34,311 bases of DNA from a virus, in the IMG/VR virus record IMGVR_UViG_3300030329_005476, positions 1 to 34,311 of that record; one strand, given 5' to 3'. Position numbers and translations under genes: made by a program. This document shows, piece after piece, positions 1-5,233 of this stretch (the stretch's first letter is position 1; each line of letters starts with the position of its first letter). Below the pieces are notes generated by a model. The model was not told the origin of the DNA. It saw only the letters and a list, made by a program, of their open reading frames with translations, and did no database searches.

Positions 1-1
1 C

Positions 2-205
2 GAAGACTTACCTGAGCCAGATGCATTAAATAGTGAGCAAAGAGCTGAGTTGTTAGAGATTGTTGGTAAGGTTGGAGATAAGACCTTAGAAAAAGATATA
101 GCTGGTAAAATAGATATATTAAAAATCAACAACAATAACTTTGAGGCTTGTAAAGTAAAGATAATAGAGATGATAAATAACAATAACAGTAAGGAGAAAA
201 AATAA
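2..205 (+). CDS. C-terminal end of a cut-off gene, possibly a recombination/annealing protein
   Basis: An open frame runs in from the left edge and encodes 67 residues ending at a TAA whose last base is the first base of the next ATG (TAATG). The piece is charged and helical, with an EQRAELLEIVGKVGD segment followed by KIDILKINNNNFEACKVKII. This Q-x-x-x-L then loop then helix style resembles C-terminal tails of several phage DNA-binding or annealing proteins. The one-base overlap with a single-stranded DNA binding protein suggests a recombination or replication partner, but no catalytic part is in the window. The frame and stop are seen directly; the function is only an inference. Confidence 0.6.
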   Translation, partial: EDLPEPDALNSEQRAELLEIVGKVGDKTLEKDIAGKIDILKINNNNFEACKVKIIEMINNNNSKEKK

Positions 206-852
206 TGGCTAATATAGATGATAGCTTATTCGATAAAGCAGTAAATGAGACAAGTTTTGCTATACCAGATACAGGAGTGAGTAAAACGCCAAAATCAGGC
301 AGTAAAGCTCCTTTGGTATCAGGAGATTACCTTGGTCATATCGTACAAGTAAATAGCAAGGTTGTTGATGTGTTGAAGGGTAAATATAAAGCAAGAGTAT
401 ATGATTACTTTGTTGAAGTTGCCCCAGAAAATAAAATCAACAAATACACATACACTAGATATGATGATGATAAGGTTGTGGATACAGACGGAAGCGCTTA
501 TGTAGGTTATAAATTCAAAGGTTCAATTTTCAAATACTTAGAGCCAGGCAATGATGATAAGTTTGAAAGTAGGAGCGAATTTAATAAATACTACATGTGG
601 TTTTGTGAGGCGTGTGGAATAGAGTGCCCTACAATCACAACTAAGATTGACGGTGAGGAGATGGAAGTTAAAAGCCTCCCAGAGATTAACATGGAGAGCC
701 TTGTTGGAACACCAGTTCAAGCAGTTATTGGAAAAGGTAAAACCTGGACTGATAGCGATGGCAAAGAAAGAACTCCATGGGTTGTTAAGTTTGTAAGGAA
801 CTGGAAAGATGGACAAAAAAAGGAGATGACTGATGATGACATACCGTTCTAA
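205..852 (+). CDS. ssb: Single-stranded DNA binding protein with acidic DDDIPF tail
   Basis: A 215-residue protein that probably coats single-stranded DNA during phage replication and recombination. The main evidence is its C-terminus: an acidic, flexible end finishing TDDDIPF, the signature of bacterial SSB tails that dock partner proteins. The body (about residues 35-200) alternates short beta-like segments, consistent with an OB-type fold, but I see no close match to bacterial SSB. The ATG follows AAGGAG at 191-196 and overlaps the preceding stop by one base. It sits upstream of helicase and resolvase genes, which fits. The last 20 bases are shared with the next small gene. A phage-type SSB (gp2.5-like or DUF669-like) is the best call. 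Confidence 0.7.
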   Translation: MANIDDSLFDKAVNETSFAIPDTGVSKTPKSGSKAPLVSGDYLGHIVQVNSKVVDVLKGKYKARVYDYFVEVAPENKINKYTYTRYDDDKVVDTDGSAYVGYKFKGSIFKYLEPGNDDKFESRSEFNKYYMWFCEACGIECPTITTKIDGEEMEVKSLPEINMESLVGTPVQAVIGKGKTWTDSDGKERTPWVVKFVRNWKDGQKKEMTDDDIPF

Positions 853-970
853 GATTAGTGGATTTAAATCGGTCATGATGAGAGGTGCGTATCTTTTTGG
901 TATGAAGCCAAAGAAGATTGCACGTAAATTTAATGTGTCATTGGCAAGTGTATATAGACATATTAAATAA
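833..970 (+). CDS. 45-residue helix-turn-helix peptide overlapping the SSB gene
   Basis: A short frame starts at tandem ATGs (833 and 836) placed 7 nt after AGGAG (821-825), inside the last codons of the SSB gene, and ends at TAA 968-970. The second half reads KPKKIARKFNVSLASVYRHI, a compact helix-turn-helix of the resolvase C-terminal/HTH_7 kind: basic first helix, N-V-S turn, and a recognition helix with S-x-x-x-V-Y-R. The first half is basic and short. It probably binds DNA as a mini-repressor or accessory factor, perhaps as an oligomer. The site or target is unknown. The ribosome site and the motif together make it convincing despite its length. Confidence 0.72.
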   Translation: MMTYRSKISGFKSVMMRGAYLFGMKPKKIARKFNVSLASVYRHIK

Positions 971-973
971 TAA

Positions 974-1084
974 TTTGAGAGGCTCTGATATTCGTGAGGA
1001 GTCAGGAGGGTCTTTGGCTTTTTTACGGGGTGCTTTCATCCCTATTCCTTTCGGTCAGGTTAACCCTTGTTAAAGCCTCTCAAA
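974..1084 (+). ncRNA. Candidate structured RNA closed by a perfect 11-bp stem
   Basis: TTTGAGAGGCT (974-984) pairs perfectly with AGCCTCTCAAA (1074-1084). Inside are three further helices. 985-993 pairs with 998-1005 around a GTGA (GNRA) tetraloop with one bulged A at 990. GAGGGT (1006-1011) pairs with ACCCTT (1063-1068). GGGGTG (1027-1032) pairs with CATCCC (1037-1042) over a CTTT loop. Several pairs are G-T wobbles that work only in a plus-strand transcript. The element fills the one gap in an otherwise overlapping gene run. I do not recognise a known family. It could be a small regulatory RNA, a leader for the following genes, or an RNase-protected spacer. Confidence 0.55.
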
Positions 1085-1189
1085 AAATTAACACCTGAAG
1101 AAAGGCTTAGGAGATATGTTCAACTTAAGTATGGGAATTTAAATGCTAAGAAGAAGAACAAAAATAAAATCGTCGAAAAGAAAACTTAA
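1067..1189 (+). CDS. Possible 40-residue basic peptide, TTG start
   Basis: A frame opening at TTG 1067 encodes a 40-residue basic helical peptide containing LTPEERLRRYVQLKYGNLNA and a lysine/asparagine-rich end. The composition looks protein-like rather than random. The upstream CAGG at 1056-1059 is only a weak ribosome site, and the start lies inside the 3' part of the candidate RNA, so pairing of the RNA could hide it. It overlaps the next small gene by 47 nt in another frame, which lowers confidence. I do not recognise a family. Confidence 0.35.
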   Translation: MLKPLKKLTPEERLRRYVQLKYGNLNAKKKNKNKIVEKKT

Positions 1190-1316
1190 GCCTTTCAGAA
1201 GGTTTGACGAAACGAGCATGGAGAGTGGATTGTCATCTTATGAAAAATTTATACTTTTTATGCTTTTTTGTAAGCTTTTGATAATAATAGCGTATGGAAT
1301 AAGGGCCATAATATAA
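1143..1316 (+). CDS. 57-residue small membrane protein
   Basis: An ATG 6 nt after GGGAA (1133-1137) opens a 57-codon frame ending at TAA 1314-1316. The N-terminal 20 residues are very basic (MLRRRTKIKSSKRKLKPFRR), then a short polar stretch, then one hydrophobic helix of about 20 residues (FILFMLFCKLLIIIA) close to the C-terminus. This predicts a single-pass inner-membrane protein with a cytoplasmic, positively charged tail. It directly precedes a gene for a secreted MORN-like protein, so the pair may act at the cell envelope early in infection, for example in superinfection exclusion; that role is inference. No family is recognised. Confidence 0.55.
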   Translation: MLRRRTKIKSSKRKLKPFRRFDETSMESGLSSYEKFILFMLFCKLLIIIAYGIRAII

Positions 1317-1325
1317 GGAGAAGTA

Positions 1326-1583
1326 ATGAAAAAGATAATTGCAATATGTTTAATAGCAACGGTGGGTTTTGGAAATGTTAAAATGTTTTCGGTTACGCAT
1401 GGAGATACAACAAAATATCAGTCTTTCCATGAAAACGGAAAATTAAAATTAGAGGGAATTAAAGTAAAGAAGTATAGAGACGGATTGTGGAAACATTATG
1501 ATAAAAGTGGTCGAATGATTAAAGCAGAGATGTATGATAAAGGGTTTATAACTGACACTCTTAATATGTCTGAGGCTAAGTAA
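1326..1583 (+). CDS. Small exported protein with MORN-type repeats
   Basis: This 85-residue protein starts at an ATG after AAGGAG (1315-1320). Residues 1-17 (MKKIIAICLIATVGFGN) form a signal-peptide-like segment: two lysines then a hydrophobic core. Residues about 30-75 hold two MORN_2-style repeats, recognisable by FHENGKLKLEG and the following RDGLWKHYDKSGRMIKAE. Such repeats occur in bacterial exported proteins and are thought to be beta-hairpin structural modules. As a phage early protein it may act in the periplasm or envelope of the host. The stop codon overlaps the next start (TAATG). Signal peptide and repeats are seen; the envelope role is inferred. Confidence 0.75.
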   Translation: MKKIIAICLIATVGFGNVKMFSVTHGDTTKYQSFHENGKLKLEGIKVKKYRDGLWKHYDKSGRMIKAEMYDKGFITDTLNMSEAK

Positions 1584-1747
1584 TGCATTGGGATAGACCC
1601 TTAATATTTAAAGAATTGACAGAGGTTTATATAGTTAACCATAAAAAGTTCTGGACGAAAAGAGAGGCAGAGATATATGTTGCAGAGCTAGAAATGAGAG
1701 AAGTTGCAAGGAGGTCAGCAAATGCCAAACAAGGCAGCGAAATCTAG
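1583..1747 (+). CDS. 54-residue hypothetical protein, coupled to the MORN gene
   Basis: The ATG at 1583 shares a base with the stop of the MORN-repeat gene (TAATG), and GAGG lies 9-12 bases upstream. The product begins MHWDRPLIFKELTEVYI and continues with an amphipathic, charged helix (KKFWTKREAEIYVAELEMRE). The short aromatic start followed by a helix suggests a small soluble protein or subunit. It overlaps the next gene by 26 nt. No family is recognised. Translational coupling and protein-like composition support it as a real gene. Confidence 0.6.
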   Translation: MHWDRPLIFKELTEVYIVNHKKFWTKREAEIYVAELEMREVARRSANAKQGSEI

Positions 1748-1844
1748 AAAACAAGAAAGAAAAAGAAAAAGAGAAGCTATTAAAAAATGGAAAAGGAAAA
1801 GAGCTATTGAGAAGAGAAATGGGAAGAATGAAGGGCTACGTTAG
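1722..1844 (+). CDS. 40-residue arginine/lysine-rich peptide
   Basis: This very basic peptide (MPNKAAKSRKQERKRKREAI then more of the same) starts at an ATG 7 nt downstream of AAGGAGG (1708-1714), one of the strongest ribosome sites in the window. About half the residues are K or R, and the rest would form one helix. It is likely to bind nucleic acid or an acidic partner. Short basic peptides beginning MPNKA occur in many phage early regions, without known function. It overlaps the genes on both sides. Confidence 0.6.
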   Translation: MPNKAAKSRKQERKRKREAIKKWKRKRAIEKRNGKNEGLR

Positions 1845-1998
1845 TAGCTGGTTAGATTCAATAGGGTTTGACCTTGGCTATGGTTGGGATAATTATCCTG
1901 ATATAGAGGATATGGATAAAATAGAATTTGAGGGTATTCCTGCGTGGAAATACTATGGATTCAAAACAGAAAAAGAATATTATAAGGAGAAAATATAA
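1819..1998 (+). CDS. 59-residue hypothetical protein rich in aromatic residues
   Basis: The protein carries a compact segment, SIGFDLGYGWDNYPDIEDMD, then FEGIPAWKYYGFKTEKEYY. The high aromatic and acidic content looks like a small folded domain rather than random translation. Candidate starts are ATG 1819, ATG 1828 and a TTG at 1807; 1819 is chosen because it has a purine-rich GAGAAGAG run just upstream, but no site is ideal. The stop overlaps the next ATG by one base (TAATG). Function unknown. Confidence 0.6.
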   Translation: MGRMKGYVSSWLDSIGFDLGYGWDNYPDIEDMDKIEFEGIPAWKYYGFKTEKEYYKEKI

Positions 1999-2240
1999 TG
2001 GGAAGAGCGATAGAAGTAGATAAGAGGTTAGATAAGATAGAAAATCAGGTTAATGAGCTGTTTTTAATACTTGAAGAGCTTAGTAAGGTAAATACAACAC
2101 AGGAGCATATAGACATACATGAAGAAACCAAAGAAAAGAAAACCGACAATGAAGGAAGTGGAGACAGCAATATCAAATCTAGTAATGGAAAGTCAAAGAA
2201 GTCAAATAGAAATAATAAGAACTCAAAGAGTTCTAAATGA
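1998..2240 (+). CDS. 80-residue coiled-coil protein with polar low-complexity tail
   Basis: It starts with ATG 1998, fused to the previous stop (TAATG) and preceded by AAGGAGAAAA at 1984-1993. Residues 1-32 (MGRAIEVDKRLDKIENQVNE and on) have heptad-spaced leucine/isoleucine/valine, predicting a short coiled coil for oligomerisation. From residue 45 on, the sequence is S/K/N/G-rich and probably disordered. That tail overlaps the next gene by 122 nt in another frame, so its odd composition may simply reflect overprinting. Function unknown. Confidence 0.6.
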   Translation: MGRAIEVDKRLDKIENQVNELFLILEELSKVNTTQEHIDIHEETKEKKTDNEGSGDSNIKSSNGKSKKSNRNNKNSKSSK

Positions 2241-2346
2241 TTTTATAGATTATAAAAAAGAAACAGAACCATTCACAAAATATGTGGAGGAGAAATATGG
2301 AAAACAAGATAAAAAAGATAGTAAGAGAAATACTAGTAAAAAATAA
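2119..2346 (+). CDS. 75-residue coiled-coil hypothetical protein
   Basis: The product has a basic start (MKKPKKRKPTMKEVETAISN) followed by a helical stretch with regularly spaced I, L and V to about residue 48, then a charged tail. Small phage proteins with the same opening (a P-T-M/I-K-E-V-E run into a helix) are familiar from marine and T4-like phages, function unknown. AGGAG at 2101-2105 is 13 nt before the ATG, rather far; ATG 2149 is an alternative start. It overlaps the 3' ends of both neighbours, so this stretch is read in two frames at each end. Confidence 0.6.
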   Translation: MKKPKKRKPTMKEVETAISNLVMESQRSQIEIIRTQRVLNDFIDYKKETEPFTKYVEEKYGKQDKKDSKRNTSKK

Positions 2347-2551
2347 CTGGGGCATTTATTTTAAAGGGAAGCCTTTATTAGAGATGCCAGTAAATGGTGA
2401 GGCCAGCATTTACAGGTTAAATGATGTGAGAATAAGTGAGCTAGAGGGGGCAATATCGGAAGAGTTCAATAGGATTATTGAGGAAATAAATAACCAAGGA
2501 GAAACCGAATGCCAGCAGAAGGAGATGAACAGAAGTTCAGACGAAATGTAG
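2297..2551 (+). CDS. 84-residue hypothetical protein
   Basis: ATG 2297 is preferred over the in-frame ATG at 2282 because GGAGGAG (2286-2292) lies just 4 nt upstream of it. The product begins MENKIKKIVREILVKNNWGI, contains a short strand-rich part (GEASIYRLNDVRISELEGAI) and ends in a charged helix. It looks like a small soluble alpha/beta protein. The end overlaps the next gene by 43 nt. No family is recognised. Confidence 0.6.
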   Translation: MENKIKKIVREILVKNNWGIYFKGKPLLEMPVNGEASIYRLNDVRISELEGAISEEFNRIIEEINNQGETECQQKEMNRSSDEM

Positions 2552-2769
2552 TTGGAGGCTCTGAGCTTAATTATGTTCAAAAAATGATACATTTTTATAG
2601 CTCGTTGCTTGATGACTTAAGCAGGAAGATTGGTGAAGAGACGGAATATGGAGTTCCTGGCTCATTAACCATGATAGAAAAAAGACTCTCTGAGTTTGAA
2701 GAAAAAGAGAAAAAGTTAATTGAAAACTATAGAAAGTTTGCTAGAAAAGTTGAAGGCGTTAAGATTTAA
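2509..2769 (+). CDS. 86-residue helical protein
   Basis: ATG 2509 follows AAGGAG (2496-2501) with normal spacing, while still inside the previous gene. From residue 20 the protein is almost wholly helical, with two likely antiparallel helices separated by YGVPGSLTM; the second (RLSEFEEKEKKLIENYRKFA) is a strongly charged coiled coil. It is the last gene of the tiny-gene cluster before the helicase, separated from it by 31 nt. Function unknown; a helicase or SSB accessory is conceivable only from position. Confidence 0.6.
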   Translation: MPAEGDEQKFRRNVVGGSELNYVQKMIHFYSSLLDDLSRKIGEETEYGVPGSLTMIEKRLSEFEEKEKKLIENYRKFARKVEGVKI

Positions 2770-2800
2770 CTAAAGCAAATAATAACAGAAAGGAGTAAAT

Positions 2801-4159
2801 ATGAAACCAATAGTGCCATGCGACACTAATTTAGAAAATGGTGTCCTAGGGGCATTGATTCAATTTCCAGAGGTATATCCTAAAATAAGGGACTATATCG
2901 TAACAGATGATGTTTTTTATCAAGAGAAAGCAAAAATGCTGTGGAATAAAATTAAGTCAATGCTCTACAAAAAAGAGTTTATAGATTTGACAACGGTTGC
3001 ATCTAATTTAAAAGATGATGAGATAGCCGCAGGATTGACTCATGTTTATGTGGTTGATTGTACTTTAGCCGCAGGAGCATCTGGTTCTACAGAAGCCTAT
3101 GTCAAAAAGCTTTACGAAAAGTATCTAATGAGAAAGGTTATTGACGAAACAAGCAAGATACAGACTGAAGCTATAAATAGTGGTGAAAATGCTTATGATT
3201 GTATTGTAAGTGCGCACACCTTATTTTCTGAACTAATCCAATTAAATCCAGCAAGAGAAAAAGAAACCATTGATTCGTTGCTAGTTGATGCTGTAAAAGA
3301 TATTCAAAATAAAGACATCAACCTTATTAAGACTGGGTATGATTCTATTGACAAGTTTGCTGGAGGATTAACCAGGGGAGAGATTACAATCATTGGAGGT
3401 AGGCCTGGACATGGAAAAACCACAATGATGGTAAACATAGTTGCTAGCCTTATCAATAATGGCTATAAAGTGGCTCTATTTAATCGAGAATTGCCCAATA
3501 TAGAGGTTATTAAGAAACTTATATGCCTAGAGTCGCAAAAGCTCTCTTATTCGCTTATAAGGCAAGGAATTCATAGTGAGGATTCTTTAAAGCAATTGGA
3601 GATAGTTAGGGAGGTTATCAAAGAAAAGTACAATGAAGATAAGTTTTTAATGTTTGACAACATAAGAGACTTTGCAAAAACATCTTCTGAAGTTAAAAGG
3701 TTTAAGCCAGATGTTATTCTAGATGATTATATTCAGCTTGTTTCTCCAGACTCAAAGATTTCAGAAAGAAGATTACAGCTTGAGAAGCTTGTCAATGATT
3801 ATAAATGGCTTGCTAAACAAATGAGGTGTTCAATAATATTGGCCTCACAGCTTAATAGGGCAATTGAAGGTAGGCATAAGGTGGGTAGACCACAATTATC
3901 AGACCTTGCAGAGAGTGGAGCTATTGAGCAGGTTGCAGAGAATGTTTTCTTTGTATACTATGACTACAAGATTAATGGAGAAGACGGAAAAGGAAAGAAT
4001 ATCATAACATTTGTTGCTAAGAAGGTTAGGTATGGGGAGAGTGGTGAGTCTGATATGGGCTACAATGGTGATAAGTGCAAGATATTTGACACATATGATG
4101 AATTTATTAATTCAATAAAAAGGAAGGAGATGATGGATGAAAAAGAACTCCCATTTTAA
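2801..4159 (+). CDS. dnaB: DnaB-type replicative DNA helicase with SSB-like C-terminal tail
   Basis: A 452-residue ring helicase that unwinds DNA 5' to 3' at the phage fork. Residues 8-130 form the DnaB N-terminal helical domain (starts LENGVLGALIQFPEVYPKIR). Residues about 170-440 are the RecA-like motor: Walker A GGRPGHGKTT (199-208), Walker B VILDDY (305-310), ASQLNR (348-353), the LSDLAESGAIEQVAENV motif (366-382) and the KKVR finger region (407-410). The ATG follows AAAGGAG with 5-nt spacing. The last residues, MMDEKELPF, look like an SSB tail. The 3' end overlaps the resolvase gene by 23 nt. Length is normal for the family. No primase or polymerase is in the window. Confidence 0.93.
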   Translation: MKPIVPCDTNLENGVLGALIQFPEVYPKIRDYIVTDDVFYQEKAKMLWNKIKSMLYKKEFIDLTTVASNLKDDEIAAGLTHVYVVDCTLAAGASGSTEAYVKKLYEKYLMRKVIDETSKIQTEAINSGENAYDCIVSAHTLFSELIQLNPAREKETIDSLLVDAVKDIQNKDINLIKTGYDSIDKFAGGLTRGEITIIGGRPGHGKTTMMVNIVASLINNGYKVALFNRELPNIEVIKKLICLESQKLSYSLIRQGIHSEDSLKQLEIVREVIKEKYNEDKFLMFDNIRDFAKTSSEVKRFKPDVILDDYIQLVSPDSKISERRLQLEKLVNDYKWLAKQMRCSIILASQLNRAIEGRHKVGRPQLSDLAESGAIEQVAENVFFVYYDYKINGEDGKGKNIITFVAKKVRYGESGESDMGYNGDKCKIFDTYDEFINSIKRKEMMDEKELPF

Positions 4160-4613
4160 ATATATAGGAATTGACCCAGGAAAATCTGGAGGCATCACAA
4201 TGATGCATGGAAAAGATGTAAAGACTTATAAATGTCCCCAAAGGACGGAAGACATGGCGATACTGTTCTCTCTGCTCGTTGGGGACACCTCCTCCTATGA
4301 CATTAAAGTGTTAATGGAGAGGGTGTGGGCAAGGCCAAATAATGCAGTTAGGTCTGCGTTTGCTTATGGTGTTAATTATGGTCAATGGATGGCTATTGTT
4401 GCATGTCATGAGATACCTTTACAAACTTGCCTTCCAAATGAGTGGATTAAGTATTTTGGATGCAGTAAAGACCTTGAATATCAAGAGAGAAAAAGATGGC
4501 TTAAAGAGAAAGCTAAGTCTTTATATCCAAAGCTTAATGTAACCTTAATGACATCAGATTCAATATTGATTGCTGATTATGCTAGGAAAGAGCATTTTAA
4601 AGATGAAAAATGA
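4137..4613 (+). CDS. RuvC-like Holliday-junction resolvase
   Basis: A 158-residue RNase H-fold nuclease that probably cuts branched DNA before packaging or during recombination. The family motifs are visible: IGIDPGKSGG with the first acidic residue D13, VLMERVWARP with E61, and the C-terminal TSDSILIADYARKE giving D141 and D147. Typical relatives have D-G-x-A-D near the end; here D-S-I-L-I-A-D keeps acidic positions but in a slightly changed setting. The start at 4137 follows AAGGAAGGAG inside the helicase gene. Length is typical for phage RuvC-like resolvases. Confidence 0.85.
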   Translation: MKKNSHFKYIGIDPGKSGGITMMHGKDVKTYKCPQRTEDMAILFSLLVGDTSSYDIKVLMERVWARPNNAVRSAFAYGVNYGQWMAIVACHEIPLQTCLPNEWIKYFGCSKDLEYQERKRWLKEKAKSLYPKLNVTLMTSDSILIADYARKEHFKDEK

Positions 4614-4803
4614 GCTAGAGTGTAGTGTTTGTGATGCCCCTATGGAAGATGACGAGGGGATTGTTGGAGAGTTTGGGATTCTTCCAGTAGCATTTTGTTG
4701 CTGGTGCTATTCATCTGCCACAGATATGGTAATTAAGATGAATGGTTTTGATGATATAGAAATGTTAAAGGAAAGAATTGCTTACCTTAAAGAAAATGAT
4801 TGA
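4603..4803 (+). CDS. 66-residue zinc-binding protein (two CxxC knuckles)
   Basis: The ATG at 4603 overlaps the resolvase stop by 11 nt, with AGGAAAG at 4584-4590. C7 and C10 (ECSVCD) and C32 and C35 (FCCWCY) give two CxxC knuckles about 22 residues apart, the layout of a small zinc ribbon; C33 is an extra cysteine. The C-terminal third is a charged helix. It may bind DNA or a replication protein. The upstream in-frame TTG at 4570 gives a longer form, which is less likely because it lies wholly inside the resolvase gene. Confidence 0.7.
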   Translation: MKNELECSVCDAPMEDDEGIVGEFGILPVAFCCWCYSSATDMVIKMNGFDDIEMLKERIAYLKEND

Positions 4804-5233
4804 GGTCTTAGGGCCTGTAGAAATATATAAAGGAGAAAGATGGATGCCAGTAACTGAAGAAGTACAGCTAAAGTTTGACCATGATTTAGAGTTTGGAAGA
4901 CTTGGAGAAGATTTTGTTAAAGCCTTTCAAAGCAAGAACACAAAAGTAGAGGTTAAAACAGAAAGAGATATATGGAAAACCACAGGAAATATAGCCATTG
5001 AAATACGATGCAGGGGAAAATTATCAGGTATATCTGCAACTGAAGCAGAGACATGGATTCACCTGCTTAGTTACAATAACGTCATTGAAGGAGGTTTTAT
5101 TTTTAAGACACAGTTGCTAAGGGATAAGATAAAAAAGCTCCATAAGGACGGTAATTTAAAGCTTATAATGGGGGGTGATGATAAGATGTCTCAAATGGCG
5201 CTATTACCAATCAAGGAATTGTTTATAGATTAA
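4796..5233 (+). CDS. PD-(D/E)XK nuclease-like protein
   Basis: A 145-residue protein of a type common in phages. FDHDLEFGRLGEDF (residues 27-40) is followed by KVEVKTERD, which supplies E52-x-K54 of a PD-(D/E)XK active site, then TGNIAIEIRCRGKLSGIS and ATEAETWIHL. These pieces match the usual order in small phage restriction-endonuclease-like proteins. Start is uncertain: ATG 4796 overlaps the previous stop (ATGATTGA) but has a weak ribosome site; ATG 4844 has AAAGGAG at good spacing and still keeps the core; TTG 4778 is also possible. The stop overlaps the convergent giant gene. Probable role: DNA processing, repair or recycling of host DNA. Confidence 0.7.
   Translation: MIEVLGPVEIYKGERWMPVTEEVQLKFDHDLEFGRLGEDFVKAFQSKNTKVEVKTERDIWKTTGNIAIEIRCRGKLSGISATEAETWIHLLSYNNVIEGGFIFKTQLLRDKIKKLHKDGNLKLIMGGDDKMSQMALLPIKELFID

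Noticed and set aside
1027-1051. GGGGTG-CTTT-CATCCC hairpin read as an intrinsic terminator
   Set aside because: It is followed by TATTCCTTT rather than a clean T-run and fits better as one arm of the larger RNA.
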